Notes: generated by a model from the letters alone, not told the origin. A stretch of DNA of 64,000 nucleotides from Enterococcus sulfureus ATCC 49903 (GCF_000407605.1 NZ_ASWO01000001.1:558001-622000); one strand, 5' to 3'. Shown: positions 11,539 to 21,425, counted from the stretch's first letter. Numbers and translations are program-made.

Positions 11539-11868
11539 CTATTCTTTGATAGCTACTTTATAAATCGCTCCCCATTTACGCATTTCTTCGATTACTGGAA
11601 GTAAAGACTTTCCTAAATTCGTCAATCGATACTCTACATGTGGAGGATTTTCCTGAAAATCGATACGTTCAACTAAACCGTCACTGATCATTGAATTTAG
11701 ACTCTGTGTGAGAATTTTTTGTGAGATGCCTTCTAATGAACGCTTTAATTCTGCATTACGTTTTGATCCAGTCATTAGATCTCGAATAATCAAAGTTTTC
11801 CATTTACTGCCGATTAATTGAACTGTTGTCGCGACGTCACATGCTGGCATGTTCTCTTTTGTAATCAT
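11539..11868 (-). CDS. HxlR/YodB family transcriptional regulator
   Basis: 109 residues, full length. The winged-helix core (VQLIGSKWKTLIIRDLMTGSKRNAELKRSLEGISQKILTQSLNSMISDGLVERIDF...VEYRLTNLGKSLLPVI) is diagnostic. The only cysteine is Cys10 (MPACDV), at the position used by YodB, CatR and HypR to sense quinones, diamide or hypochlorite. A thiol-redox sensing role is therefore likely by family analogy. It is divergent from the histidine-phosphatase operon and upstream of the beta-sandwich gene. Confidence 0.88.
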   Translation of the reverse strand: MITKENMPACDVATTVQLIGSKWKTLIIRDLMTGSKRNAELKRSLEGISQKILTQSLNSMISDGLVERIDFQENPPHVEYRLTNLGKSLLPVIEEMRKWGAIYKVAIKE

Positions 11869-11936
11869 CGTACTACCTCCAAGTTATTGTTAAATTAAGT
11901 ATATAACAAATAATTTGGATAAAGAATAATTTCCTC

Positions 11937-11967
11937 TTGCCTTGAAGCCCACTCCAAGGTTTACAAT
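11937..11967 (+). promoter_or_regulatory. MerR-type promoter with 19-bp spacer and CCTTG-N10-CAAGG operator
   Basis: TTGCCT (11937-11942), a 19-base spacer, and TACAAT (11962-11967). The dyad CCTTG/CAAGG at 11940-11959 fills the spacer. The overlong spacer with a centred palindrome is the hallmark of promoters untwisted by MerR activators; the second gene downstream encodes a MerR protein, so autoregulation is likely. Confidence 0.8.
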
Positions 11968-11998
11968 AAGTCTATCAATTAAGTAAAGGAGAATTATT

Positions 11999-12592
11999 AT
12001 GAAAAAGACCCTCTATCTAATGCGCCATGGCGAAACTTTATTTAATCAACAAAAGAAAATCCAAGGTTGGTGCGACTCCCCGCTAACCTCAAAAGGTCAG
12101 CAACAAGCATTGATTGCTAAAAAGTATTTTGAGACACAAGGAATCGTATTTAAGGAGGCTTACTCCTCCACTTCCGAACGTGCATGTGATACCTTAGAGC
12201 TAGTAACTGACGCTCCTTACACACGTATCAAAGGATTAAAAGAATGGAACTTTGGTACGTTTGAAGCAGAACATGAATATCTAAATCCTAAATTACCTTA
12301 TGGAGATTTCTTTGCTGCATATGGCGGAGAAAAAGAGTTAGACTTTCGCACACGAGTGGCAAATACTGTATCCGATATTTTATCGCAAGCACAGGCTGAT
12401 TCTATTTTGATCGTTTCACACGGTGCAGCCTGTCGTCAATTCATGCGTGCTTGGGAACATAAAAGTCTGGTTGAACAAAAAAGTCGTATTGGCAACTGCT
12501 GTATCTTAAAATTTGAGTACGATGAAGATGAAAAAGAATTCGAACTGCTTGAGATCATCAATCACGATTTTAGTCACTTGGAGGAAGTATGA
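11999..12592 (+). CDS. Histidine phosphatase family (phosphoglycerate-mutase-like) protein
   Basis: 197 residues with AAAGGAG before the ATG. The N-terminal LMRHGETLFN motif gives the phospho-His, with the second His in IVSHGAACRQF near residue 140; the family also includes cofactor-dependent phosphoglycerate mutases, but the size and sequence fit small broad-range phosphatases (GpmB/PhoE-like). It is first in a MerR-controlled operon and overlaps the MerR gene start by four bases (ATGA). Its substrate is unknown. Confidence 0.85.
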   Translation: MKKTLYLMRHGETLFNQQKKIQGWCDSPLTSKGQQQALIAKKYFETQGIVFKEAYSSTSERACDTLELVTDAPYTRIKGLKEWNFGTFEAEHEYLNPKLPYGDFFAAYGGEKELDFRTRVANTVSDILSQAQADSILIVSHGAACRQFMRAWEHKSLVEQKSRIGNCCILKFEYDEDEKEFELLEIINHDFSHLEEV

Positions 12593-13047
12593 TGAATATC
12601 AAAAAAGCCGCTGAACTTTTTGACTTAACGCCAGATACACTGCGTTACTATGAACGAGTCGGTGTCATTCCACCAGTTACACGTAATGAAAGTGGCTATA
12701 GAGACTATCAAACCAATGATTTAAACTGGATTTACTTAGCCAAAAGTTTACGAAATGCCGGCATTTCTGTTGAGTCTTTGATTGAATTTGCCCATCTTGC
12801 TCAACTAAGAGGAATAGAACCGATCGAAGCAGCACAAAAGCAGATCTTAATCGATCAGCTAGAAGAATTAGACACAACTATTCAAGAATTAGCACAAGTT
12901 CGCGACCTATTGACCTATAAAATCAATACCTATGACGAACATATTGCGCAATTTAAAGCAGGTACTCGAACACCAGATACTGTCGAAAAATTATGGGAAC
13001 AATCTTTTAAAGGAGGAAACAAATATGGAAACCATCACATTGAATAA
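12589..13047 (+). CDS. MerR family regulator (AdhR-like)
   Basis: 152 residues. N-terminal wHTH (IKKAAELFDLTPDTLRYYERVGVIPPVTRNESGYRDYQTND) with the MerR helix pattern, then a coiled coil (LEELDTTIQELAQVRDLLTYKINTYDEH). No cysteines are visible, unlike metal-sensing MerR. The sequence and the aldo-keto reductase and alcohol dehydrogenase neighbours resemble AdhR/NmlR-type aldehyde or electrophile regulators, though those often have a Cys. It overlaps the upstream phosphatase gene and the downstream reductase gene (23 bases), so all three are one transcript. Confidence 0.88.
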   Translation: MMNIKKAAELFDLTPDTLRYYERVGVIPPVTRNESGYRDYQTNDLNWIYLAKSLRNAGISVESLIEFAHLAQLRGIEPIEAAQKQILIDQLEELDTTIQELAQVRDLLTYKINTYDEHIAQFKAGTRTPDTVEKLWEQSFKGGNKYGNHHIE

Positions 13048-13888
13048 TGGTGTCATCATGCCAAAATTAGGATTTGGAGTCTATCAAATCCCGCAAGCAG
13101 AAACAGCAGAAGCAGTGTATCAAGCAATCAAAATCGGTTATCGCTTGATCGATACCGCAGATATTTATGGAAACGAGGTGCAGACCGGTGAAGGAATCAA
13201 ACGCGCAATCTCAGAAGGATTAGTTACGCGTAAAGATTTATTTGTTACGACTAAACTCTTTATTTTACAAGCTTCTGAAGCTGGGGCGAAAAAAACGATT
13301 GCACAATCGCTTGAACGATTAGGGTTAGACTATATCGATTTATATTTGATACACCAACCTTATGGTGACATCTATGGTGCATGGCGTGCTATGGTCAGTG
13401 CACAAAAAGCGGGAGTCGTACGTGCGATCGGTGTTTCTAACTTCAAATCGGCAAAAATGATTGAATTTTCAAGTCTAGTCGATGTCAAACCTCAAGTCAA
13501 TCAGATCGAGATCAATCCTTGGTACCAACGTATCGAAGATCAAGAGTGGCATGAAAAATACGACGTGCAACTTGAAGCTTGGGCTCCTTTTGCAGAAGGT
13601 CGTCATGACTTATTTACCAATCCTACGCTAGCAAACATCGGTAAAAAGTATGATAAAACAGTTGGCCAAGTCGTGCTTCGTTGGTTGATGCAACGCAATC
13701 TTGTCGCACTCGCTAAATCTGTGCGACCTGAACGGATGGCAGAAAACTTTGCGATTTTTGATTTTGAATTGTCAAAAGAAGATATGGAAACAATCACGAA
13801 ATTAAATCAAAATGAATCCGCGTTCTTTGATCATGATGCACCTAAGCAAGTCGAAGCCTTTATGAAACGTATGTTGAATGTGAAGTGA
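13025..13888 (+). CDS. Aldo-keto reductase
   Basis: 287 residues from ATG 13025, preceded by AAAGGAGG. The catalytic tetrad is complete: Asp43 and Tyr48 in LIDTADIYGNE, Lys77 in VTTKLF, His110 in YLIHQPYG. NADPH-binding end ALAKSVRPERMAENFAIFDFELS. AKR5-type enzymes of this kind reduce methylglyoxal, 2,5-diketogluconate or other aldehydes. Control by a MerR regulator suggests detoxification of reactive carbonyls. Confidence 0.9.
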   Translation: METITLNNGVIMPKLGFGVYQIPQAETAEAVYQAIKIGYRLIDTADIYGNEVQTGEGIKRAISEGLVTRKDLFVTTKLFILQASEAGAKKTIAQSLERLGLDYIDLYLIHQPYGDIYGAWRAMVSAQKAGVVRAIGVSNFKSAKMIEFSSLVDVKPQVNQIEINPWYQRIEDQEWHEKYDVQLEAWAPFAEGRHDLFTNPTLANIGKKYDKTVGQVVLRWLMQRNLVALAKSVRPERMAENFAIFDFELSKEDMETITKLNQNESAFFDHDAPKQVEAFMKRMLNVK

Positions 13889-14050
13889 TTTTTTAATTTC
13901 TAGTGTAAATCAAGCTAAACAATTAGAGATTCTATTTATACTACATTCAAGATATATACAATAAAAGAAGGATAAAAAATAGATTCAAAAAATCTATGAT
14001 AGAAAAATACTATATTTTATTATCATAAACAAAAATTAGGAGGACTATAG

Positions 14051-15097
14051 ATGAAAACAGCAATTTTTGAAGAAGCAGGAAAAATGGAAGTATATGATGT
14101 GGAGAAACCACGATTACAAGCTGAAGATGATGTGATTATAAAGGTAGTGCGTGCCTGTGTATGTGGATCTGATCTATGGTCATATGCACATGGGGATAAT
14201 AAAGAAGCACATTCTGAAAACTCGGGGCATGAAGCATTGGGTATCGTGGAAGAGATTGGATCTGCGATCACTACAGTCAAACCCGGTGATTTTGTGATCG
14301 TACCGTTTACTCATGGTTGTGGAGAATGCGCTGCCTGTCGTGCTGGTTTTGATGGGACATGTGATCGTCATCAAGGTGCGAGCAATTGGTCTCATGGATT
14401 CCAATCAGAATATATTCGCTTTCATTATGCTAATTGGGCGCTGATTAAAATTCCTGGGCAACCTGCTGATTATACAGAAGGAATGATCAAATCATTGTTA
14501 ACATTAGCTGACGTGATGCCGACAGGCTATCATGCGGCGCGTTGTGCAGAAGTGAAGCCTGGTGATAAAGTCGTTGTTATTGGAGATGGAGCAGTCGGAC
14601 AGTGTGCAGTTATTGCAGCGAAAATGCGAGGAGCTTCCCAAATCGTTTTGATGAGTCGTCATGAAGATCGTCAACAATTGGCACAAGAATTCGGCGCAAC
14701 TGCTATCGTTGCACAACGTGGCGAAGAAGGTATTCAAAAAGTACGTGAACTATTAGGTGGAGGTGCCGATGCCGCATTAGAATGTGTCGGGACGCAAGCT
14801 GCAATCGACCAAGCGATTGGAGTACTGCATAATGGCGGACGAATTGGGTATGTCGGTGTCCCGCATTATGATAACCGTCCGATTGGATCGACTTTTGCTC
14901 AAAATATCGCTATTGCAGGCGGATCGGCTTCAGTAACGACTTATGATAAGCAATTTTTACTTAAAGCAGTCTTAGATGGCGACATCAACCCAGGAAAAGT
15001 CTTTACCCAAACCTATGCGTTGTCAGATATCAATCAAGCTTATCTAGACATGCAAGAACGTAAAACAATCAAATCAATGCTCGTTGTGGCTGAATAA
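14051..15097 (+). CDS. Zinc-dependent alcohol dehydrogenase (MDR family)
   Basis: 348 residues with AGGAGG before the start. Catalytic zinc ligands Cys38 (CVCGSD), His60 and Glu61 (GHEALG); structural zinc cysteines 90, 93, 96 and 104 (GCGECAACRAGFDGTC); Rossmann motif VVIGDGAVGQCAV. NAD(P)-dependent oxidation of an alcohol or reduction of an aldehyde is expected. It is 162 bases from the aldo-keto reductase without an evident terminator between, so it may share the MerR response or have its own promoter. Confidence 0.9.
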   Translation: MKTAIFEEAGKMEVYDVEKPRLQAEDDVIIKVVRACVCGSDLWSYAHGDNKEAHSENSGHEALGIVEEIGSAITTVKPGDFVIVPFTHGCGECAACRAGFDGTCDRHQGASNWSHGFQSEYIRFHYANWALIKIPGQPADYTEGMIKSLLTLADVMPTGYHAARCAEVKPGDKVVVIGDGAVGQCAVIAAKMRGASQIVLMSRHEDRQQLAQEFGATAIVAQRGEEGIQKVRELLGGGADAALECVGTQAAIDQAIGVLHNGGRIGYVGVPHYDNRPIGSTFAQNIAIAGGSASVTTYDKQFLLKAVLDGDINPGKVFTQTYALSDINQAYLDMQERKTIKSMLVVAE

Positions 15098-15115
15098 AAT
15101 AAAAATGTTACTGTA

Positions 15116-15129
15116 ACATAAGTTTCTAA
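15116..15129. repeat. Solo IS256-family terminal-repeat-like 14-mer
   Basis: ACATAAGTTTCTAA is identical to the left terminal repeat of the element at 52897. A related GTTACTG...TTTCTAAA arrangement recurs inverted at 15264-15279, so a small decayed element of about 175 bp is possible. No transposase coding is evident here. Confidence 0.4.
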
Positions 15130-15242
15130 AAAGCCATCTCTTGCATCCAACGTTTCTGAACATAATTCTATTTATTTATACAGATCAATTTGAAGTGGAT
15201 CATTCTGATTAATTTTTTGTTGATTATTATCTAAGATTTTAA

Positions 15243-15284
15243 TTACTGTTTCTAAAGATGTTTTTTAGAAACAGTAACTTTTTT
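15243..15284 (+). terminator. Intrinsic terminator downstream of the alcohol dehydrogenase
   Basis: TTACTGTTTCTAAA and its exact complement around a 7-base loop, then a C and seven T. It is 146 bases past the adh stop. Confidence 0.75.
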
Positions 15285-15508
15285 TAGTAAATGCCAAAAC
15301 TTTAAAAAAAATCGGTCACCGCAAATAAATAGGATATGCCGTATTTATTTGTAAATCCACAAGTCACTCCTTACGCTGTCTGATAACGAAACTAGTCTTG
15401 TGTCGCACTTTTTGAAAAAGATTTTTTTATATGTATCATAAGAACTAGTAGGAACATCATTTAGCAATTTCCCACTAAAAATCGTAGTATACTTTCTCAG
15501 TTTTTAGC

Positions 15509-16201
15509 TTAGCCTTCGTAACGATAGTCATGCAATCGATAGCCCACACCAATTTCCGTTAATAGATATTCTGGTTTTAGCGTTTGTCCTTCGATTTTTT
15601 TACGGATATTCGACATATTGACTCGTAGTGTTTTTTGATCGTCCGCATATGGCCCCCAGACACTCGTCAATAACGTTTGATAATTTACGATTTTCCCAAT
15701 ATTCAAGAACATGACTTCAAGAATACGGTATTCATTTTTTGTTAAGTGAATTTCTTGATGGTTCTTGTACACTAGCTTTTTATCAAAATCAATGCAAAGA
15801 TCTCGATTTTCGATACTTTGTAACATTTCTGGTCTACGAATTTGTCGTCTGAATGCCATGCGGATTCGCGCAAGCAATTCTTGTGTTCCAAATGGTTTGG
15901 TTACATAATCATCTGCACCTAAATCGAGTACTTTCACTTTTTCCAGTTCATTATTTCGCGCAGAAAGAATCAAAACAGGTAGATCCATTTGTCTACGGAT
16001 AATTTTTAACAAGTCGATTCCATCGATATCAGGTAGGCCTAGATCCAATAAAACCAAGTCGATAGTCTGTGTCTGAAACATAACTAGAGCATCTGAAGCA
16101 CTTGTCGCGGTGTAAAGTTGGTAGTTTTCTTGCATTAAAACGACTTCCATAAATGAAACGATTTTTGGATCGTCTTCTACTAATAAAATCGAATACTTCA
16201 T
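15509..16201 (-). CDS. kdpE: Response regulator of the potassium-transport operon
   Basis: 230 residues, OmpR family. Receiver domain 1-120 with phospho-Asp53 (LVLLDLGLPDIDG), acidic pair in VEDDP and Lys in DYVTKPF; winged-helix DNA-binding domain about 130-228 (LTKNEYRILEVMFLNIGKIVNYQTLL...VNMSNIRKKIE...YLLTEIGVGYRL). It is phosphorylated by KdpD, begins 9 bases past its stop, and should activate the kdpF promoter. Confidence 0.94.
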   Translation of the reverse strand: MKYSILLVEDDPKIVSFMEVVLMQENYQLYTATSASDALVMFQTQTIDLVLLDLGLPDIDGIDLLKIIRRQMDLPVLILSARNNELEKVKVLDLGADDYVTKPFGTQELLARIRMAFRRQIRRPEMLQSIENRDLCIDFDKKLVYKNHQEIHLTKNEYRILEVMFLNIGKIVNYQTLLTSVWGPYADDQKTLRVNMSNIRKKIEGQTLKPEYLLTEIGVGYRLHDYRYEG

Positions 16202-16210
16202 CTACTCACC

Positions 16211-18787
16211 TCATTTTAAAAAAATTTGTACACATGTTTTTCCATTGTTCACCGTCATATTGATGCGTCCATGATGAGCATGTACGATCGTTTTCACAAT
16301 ACTCAACCCAATGCCTAAACCATTTTTAGAATCTACTGGTACTTCATAGGTTTGCGTTAAATTCGCTTGTAATTTTTGGAATTGTTTAAATGGAACTTCA
16401 CCTTTATTTTCTATTTCAAATACAGTTTGATCTAGATCTTGATAGATACTAATCCTAATCAGCTCTTGTGGTTGACCATGACGTAGTGCATTTTCTACTA
16501 GGTTAAACAGTGCTTGTTCGATCAAAATCGGGTCGACTTGCACAAATAACATCTCTTCTGGTAAATCGATATTTAGTTGTGCTTTGGGGTAGACTTTTTT
16601 TATATGTTGATACACAGCCTCCATGATTTCTTCGACTGGTTCCGCTGTTTTTTCTACATCCATCGTCGTGCTATCGATTCTAGTGATCGACAATAAATTT
16701 TCTACCATACGAATCAACCATTGGGCTTCAACTTGAATATCTTGTAAAAAACGTTTTTGCATTTCAGGATCCAACTTGTTGCCTTGTTCTAACATTTGAG
16801 CGATCCCTGAGATCACGGTTAAGGGCGTTCTTAGATCGTGTGATACCGCCCGAAGTAGATTACTACGAACTTTTTCCTGTGCATTTTCAATTTGAATCGC
16901 ATTTTTTTCTTGTTTCAACTCATTTTGTTCTAAAACGATTGCAATTTGTGCCAAGACCAATTTGATATAATTAAACTGATCATTAGTTAAAGGCGGTTCG
17001 TCAATTGTTTTTATGCCTAAGACAGCTAACGTATTTCCGCGAGTTAAGATGGGCAAATAGTAGCCCTTCGCTCCAATCAAAGTGTCCGTCTTGTGCCCTG
17101 CTTCTTTTTGATTTTTTGCAGTCCAGTAGGCTACAGCAGCTTCAGCTTTTTCCGATAATACCGATGTTTGTTCTTCAACACAATGGACATGCTCCACTTG
17201 TCCTTTTGCATCAAAGATTGCGATTTCTCGATCTAGCAATCTAGAAAGATACGTCGTTGAGATAGCTAAAATTTGTGCACGATTTTCTGTTAAAATAAAT
17301 TTTTTACTAAGTTCATATAAAATTTCCATTTGTTTTTCTTTTGCAATTGCAGTTTGCGCTTGTTTTTTTAGCCGAACCATTAAGTTACTGACCATCAACG
17401 CAACAGCAAACATGATCAATAACGTAATTGGATAGCCTTGTTTATAGACGGTCAATGAATAAAGGGGTTCGACAAAAAACCAGTTAAAGGCTAACACACT
17501 GATGATAGAAGAAATCGCGCTCCACACATAACCTGAGGTCGCACGTGCAATCAATAATACAAAAAGAATATACACGAGCATCAAATTTTGATCGCCTACA
17601 TGTAAAAATTTCATACCTTCAGTAATCAGCGTGGCACAAATCACGCCTCCAACAGCGATACTCGCATTTCTCCCACTATCGGTGAGCATCTCTTGATAGT
17701 TGAAGCGCCACACTTTTTTGGATTCATGAAATGGAATAAGATGTAACTCTGTATCCTGCAATCTTTTTAGCAAACGATTCTCAAAAGATTCCGCAAAGAC
17801 GTTTTCATACCAATGCTGCTTGATATTTTTTCCCATGATGATATCGGTGACGCCTGTCATTTTGGAAAATTCTATAATCGTCTCAAAGCTATTTTCTTCT
17901 TCGATCACGATAACCTTTGCGCCTAATTTTTCGGCCAGTGTACTACTCGGTTCAATTTCTTCTTGTGTTTTGATCGTAATGACAGTCCACTCGGCATGAA
18001 ATCCCTGTGCTAAGCGAGCCGTCCAACGAATACATTTCTCTGACATCTTGGGGAAGTCGTCATAAACGATCGTAAGTAAATTACTTTGGATTCCCAACGT
18101 CTTACTATTGATACGATTGATATGATCTGAAGCACGTTGAATCGCTAAACCACGTAGTTTTTCTAATTTTTCAGGAATAAAAAAATTTGCTAAAGCCTGT
18201 TTTATTGCATGGTCAGCATATATTTTCCCCTGTTCTAAACGATCGATCAACTCTTCAGGTTCAACGTCTACTACCTTGATTAGCGCTTGCTGTAAACATG
18301 TATCGGGTACCGTCTCTTGAACATCGATTCCGGTAACTTGAGCTACGATATCATGTAAACTTTCGATATGCTGTACATTCATCGTAGTAAATACATCGAT
18401 ACCAGCTTTTAAGATTTCTTCGACATCTTGGTATCTTTTTTTGTTTCTCGATCCATATGCATTTGTATGGGCAAGCTCATCGATCAACACGATATCTGGT
18501 TTTTGTTTGATGATCTGATCAACATCTGGCTCATTTAATTCAAGTGTTTTATAGTGAATTTTCTTTGTTGGAATATTTGGTAATCCAGCAATCAAGCGAT
18601 TCGTTTCTGGCCGATCATGAGGTTCAATATAGCCAATCACGATATTTTTGCCTATTTCTTGTAATTCATGTGCTTCTACCAACATCGCATAAGTTTTCCC
18701 AACTCCAGCTGCAAACCCAAAGAAAATCCGTAATTTTCCAAACTTTCCTTCACCTTTATCTATATGGATATACTCATTCTCCTCCAT
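16211..18787 (-). CDS. kdpD: Potassium/turgor sensor histidine kinase
   Basis: 858 residues, full length. KdpD N-terminal domain with Walker A GFAAGVGKT (24-32) and LIDELAHTNA; USP-like domain (about 230-350); four-TM DUF4118 region (about 375-475); GAF-like region (490-620); HisKA with phospho-His650 (RAVSHDLRTPL); HATPase with GLGIGLSIVK. It senses low potassium or ionic stress and phosphorylates KdpE; in Bacillota the USP domain often binds cyclic-di-AMP, here an inference. It follows kdpC by 25 bases. Confidence 0.95.
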   Translation of the reverse strand: MEENEYIHIDKGEGKFGKLRIFFGFAAGVGKTYAMLVEAHELQEIGKNIVIGYIEPHDRPETNRLIAGLPNIPTKKIHYKTLELNEPDVDQIIKQKPDIVLIDELAHTNAYGSRNKKRYQDVEEILKAGIDVFTTMNVQHIESLHDIVAQVTGIDVQETVPDTCLQQALIKVVDVEPEELIDRLEQGKIYADHAIKQALANFFIPEKLEKLRGLAIQRASDHINRINSKTLGIQSNLLTIVYDDFPKMSEKCIRWTARLAQGFHAEWTVITIKTQEEIEPSSTLAEKLGAKVIVIEEENSFETIIEFSKMTGVTDIIMGKNIKQHWYENVFAESFENRLLKRLQDTELHLIPFHESKKVWRFNYQEMLTDSGRNASIAVGGVICATLITEGMKFLHVGDQNLMLVYILFVLLIARATSGYVWSAISSIISVLAFNWFFVEPLYSLTVYKQGYPITLLIMFAVALMVSNLMVRLKKQAQTAIAKEKQMEILYELSKKFILTENRAQILAISTTYLSRLLDREIAIFDAKGQVEHVHCVEEQTSVLSEKAEAAVAYWTAKNQKEAGHKTDTLIGAKGYYLPILTRGNTLAVLGIKTIDEPPLTNDQFNYIKLVLAQIAIVLEQNELKQEKNAIQIENAQEKVRSNLLRAVSHDLRTPLTVISGIAQMLEQGNKLDPEMQKRFLQDIQVEAQWLIRMVENLLSITRIDSTTMDVEKTAEPVEEIMEAVYQHIKKVYPKAQLNIDLPEEMLFVQVDPILIEQALFNLVENALRHGQPQELIRISIYQDLDQTVFEIENKGEVPFKQFQKLQANLTQTYEVPVDSKNGLGIGLSIVKTIVHAHHGRINMTVNNGKTCVQIFLK

Positions 18788-18812
18788 TCACATTCCTCCT
18801 TTACCTTAGAAG

Positions 18813-19346
18813 TTAATTTTTACTTAATCGATCAAGTGCAAGATTTAATCTCAATACATTGACATATTTCCGATTTGAAAACCAGTCCTCTTTTTGATTG
18901 GCCTCGATCAAGCGTACCACTTTATCTGAATCTAGCTTTCTTGCTTTGGCAATGCGTTCTACTTGAAATTTTGCAGATTCAAGACTGATATCTGGATCAA
19001 CGCCACTAGCCGATGCGGTAACCAAATCAATTGGGACATCTGTTTCTGAAGGATTTTTAAGCAGCTCTTGTTTGATCCGCTCAGCGACTTTTTTTTCTTG
19101 TTCTATAGAATTCGGTGCCAGTTGACTAACTGCTTGACTTCGACCTGAAAAATAAGTACTTTGTTCAAATTCTTGTCCAATCAGCGTGGAACCTACCATT
19201 TGATCTCCTACGACGACTTGACTTCCATTTGCTTGCGAATGAAAAATCAATTGTCCCACTCCAGTAACCAAAAGTGTGTATAGGCCACCAAATAATAGCA
19301 CACTTAACGCTAAAAAACGCAGACTACTTACGATTTCTTTTTTCAT
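18813..19346 (-). CDS. kdpC: Potassium-transporting ATPase KdpC subunit
   Basis: 177 residues from ATG 19346 (GGAGG eight bases before; the in-frame ATG at 19361 overlaps that site). One N-terminal TM (FLALSVLLFGGLYTLLVTGVGQLIF) and an external domain with QSTYFSGR, ASASGVDPDISLESA and NVLRLNLALD, all KdpC marks. It stabilises the KdpFAB complex and helps catalysis. Confidence 0.95.
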   Translation of the reverse strand: MKKEIVSSLRFLALSVLLFGGLYTLLVTGVGQLIFHSQANGSQVVVGDQMVGSTLIGQEFEQSTYFSGRSQAVSQLAPNSIEQEKKVAERIKQELLKNPSETDVPIDLVTASASGVDPDISLESAKFQVERIAKARKLDSDKVVRLIEANQKEDWFSNRKYVNVLRLNLALDRLSKN

Positions 19347-19378
19347 ATTTCTTTCCTCCATTTATTATACTGAATATC

Positions 19379-21409
19379 TTAGCCGACTATCAGTGAAAGT
19401 AGACTGTCGATCAGTTTGATACATATAAATGGCGCAATGATCCCGCCAAGTCCATAGACAATTAAATTATGACGTAGAATTTGACTAGCAGGTTTTTCTT
19501 GATACTTTACACCTGTGAGCGCTAATGGAATCAACGCAACGATAATCAGCGCATTATAAATGACCGCAGATAAGATCGCAGTCAATGGACTCGATAAATT
19601 CATAATATTGAGTTGTCCTAATTGTGGATAAATACTATAAAATAAAACAGGAATCACAGCAAAGTACTTTGCGACATCGTTGGCAATACTAAAGGTCGTT
19701 AGTGCACCTCTTGTCATCAACAATTGCTTCCCGATCTGTACGACTTGTAGTAATTTTGTTGGGCTAGAATCAAGATCAATCATATTTCCAGCTTCTTTAG
19801 CTGCCTGTGTTCCAGTATTCATCGCCACAGCAACATCTGCTTGTGCCAAAGCCGGTGCATCATTGGTTCCATCACCCGTCATCGCCACAAGATGACCTCT
19901 TTCTTGATAGCGTCGAATCAATTTCATTTTATTTTCTGGAGTCGCTTCCGCTAAAAAATCATCTACTCCTGCTTCAGCAGCAATCGCCGCTGCTGTTAAC
20001 GGATTGTCGCCAGTGATCATGATTGTTTTGATTCCCATTTTTCGCATATCTAGAAATTTTTCTTTTACTCCATTTTTTACAATATCTTTTAAATAAATTA
20101 CGCCTAAAACTTCGCCATTCATGACAACGACTAAAGGTGTCCCACCCGCACGAGCGATTCGATCTACAATTTGGTCACATTCATCAGGATATTGTTTACC
20201 TAATGAAAGCACATATTGTTTCATCGTATCTGCTGCACCTTTTCTGATTTTATCTCCTTGATAATCGATTCCGCTCATTCTTGTTTTTGCACTAAAATCA
20301 ATAAAGTTTACTTCAGCTTGTTGAAACTGACGCTCGCGTAGATTGAATTTTTCTTTTGCTAAAATCACAATACTTCTTCCTTCAGCGGTCTCATCGGCCA
20401 AAGAAGACAGTTGTGCAGCATTCGCAAGTTGTCTTTCGCTCACACCGGTTACTGGTAGAAATTCACTTGCACGTCTATTTCCTAACGTAATCGTTCCTGT
20501 CTTATCAAGTAATAAAATATCTACATCTCCAGCTGCTTCAATGGCGCGACCGCTTAATGCGATCACATTTTCTTTCGTCAAACGACTCATACCTGCGATG
20601 CCGATCGATGAAACCAAAGCTCCGATCGTTGTCGGTGCTAAACAGATCAACAACGCGATCACGATCATCAACGATAACGCTTCTCCTTTCCCGGACAATT
20701 GACTACTAAATTCGGTAAAAGGGACTAATGTAATCGATACCGTTAAAAAAATAATCGTCAGCGTAATCAAAAAAATCTGTAGCCCAATTTCATTTGGTGT
20801 TTTTTTCCGCTTGGTTCCCTCAACCATCGCGATCATTTTATCTAAAAAAGAATTCCCACTTTCTGAAGAAACTCGAATGACTAAATAATCCGAAACGACT
20901 TTTGTCCCACCTGTTACGGCACTACGATCGCCACCAGACTCACGGATCACTGGTGCCGATTCACCAGTGATCGCACTCTCATCAACAGAAGCCGCTCCTT
21001 CTATGACATCTCCGTCAGCTGGGATTTGCTCACCTGCCTGAACATAAACTAGATCCCCCCGCATTAGGTCAGAAGAACGCACCTCTATAAATGATTGGGT
21101 TTGAATGTCCTCTAGCTGATGAATCTTATAAGTCATCACGTCTTTTTTTGCTTGTTTTAAACTATCAGCTTGTGCTTTTCCCCGCCCTTCAGCCACTGCT
21201 TCTGCAAAATTAGCAAATAATAACGTCAACCATAAAAAGACCGTAACGGAAATATTGAACCAATTTGGAATCGTAGTCGGATAAAAGCACAATACCGTTG
21301 TGATAATCGAACCGAGATAGACGACAAACATCACTGGATTTTTGATTTGTTGCCTTGGGTCTAATTTTATAAACGCTTGTTTGATTGCCCAAAGATATAT
21401 TGATTTCAT
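19379..21409 (-). CDS. kdpB: Potassium-transporting P-type ATPase KdpB subunit
   Basis: 676 residues. Phosphorylation Asp302 in [15 protein letters not shown] loop at 148-151, hinge [35 protein letters not shown], and [13 protein letters not shown] near the C-terminus. It energises potassium import through KdpA. Its start is 16 bases after kdpA. Confidence 0.97.
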   Translation of the reverse strand: MKSIYLWAIKQAFIKLDPRQQIKNPVMFVVYLGSIITTVLCFYPTTIPNWFNISVTVFLWLTLLFANFAEAVAEGRGKAQADSLKQAKKDVMTYKIHQLEDIQTQSFIEVRSSDLMRGDLVYVQAGEQIPADGDVIEGAASVDESAITGESAPVIRESGGDRSAVTGGTKVVSDYLVIRVSSESGNSFLDKMIAMVEGTKRKKTPNEIGLQIFLITLTIIFLTVSITLVPFTEFSSQLSGKGEALSLMIVIALLICLAPTTIGALVSSIGIAGMSRLTKENVIALSGRAIEAAGDVDILLLDKTGTITLGNRRASEFLPVTGVSERQLANAAQLSSLADETAEGRSIVILAKEKFNLRERQFQQAEVNFIDFSAKTRMSGIDYQGDKIRKGAADTMKQYVLSLGKQYPDECDQIVDRIARAGGTPLVVVMNGEVLGVIYLKDIVKNGVKEKFLDMRKMGIKTIMITGDNPLTAAAIAAEAGVDDFLAEATPENKMKLIRRYQERGHLVAMTGDGTNDAPALAQADVAVAMNTGTQAAKEAGNMIDLDSSPTKLLQVVQIGKQLLMTRGALTTFSIANDVAKYFAVIPVLFYSIYPQLGQLNIMNLSSPLTAILSAVIYNALIIVALIPLALTGVKYQEKPASQILRHNLIVYGLGGIIAPFICIKLIDSLLSLIVG

Positions 21410-21425
21410 TTCATTTCACTCCATC

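Larger units (their letters stand above)
15098..15508. other. 411-bp gene-free region between adh and kdpE
   Basis: Contains an IS256-type terminal repeat (15116-15129), the adh terminator (15243-15284), and a perfect 10-bp stem CAAATAAATA/TATTTATTTG at 15322-15351 that may belong to kdpE mRNA ending. A short CGGT/ACCG hairpin plus eight T on the minus strand (about 15303-15320) is a possible kdpE terminator. No convincing ORF. Confidence 0.5.

Noticed and set aside
12932-13024. N-terminal extension of the aldo-keto reductase
   Set aside because: It runs inside merR in another frame; AAAGGAGG fixes the start at 13025.
19680-20016. Open frames opposite kdpB
   Set aside because: Antisense shadows of the highly conserved KdpB frame; no ribosome sites and biased composition.
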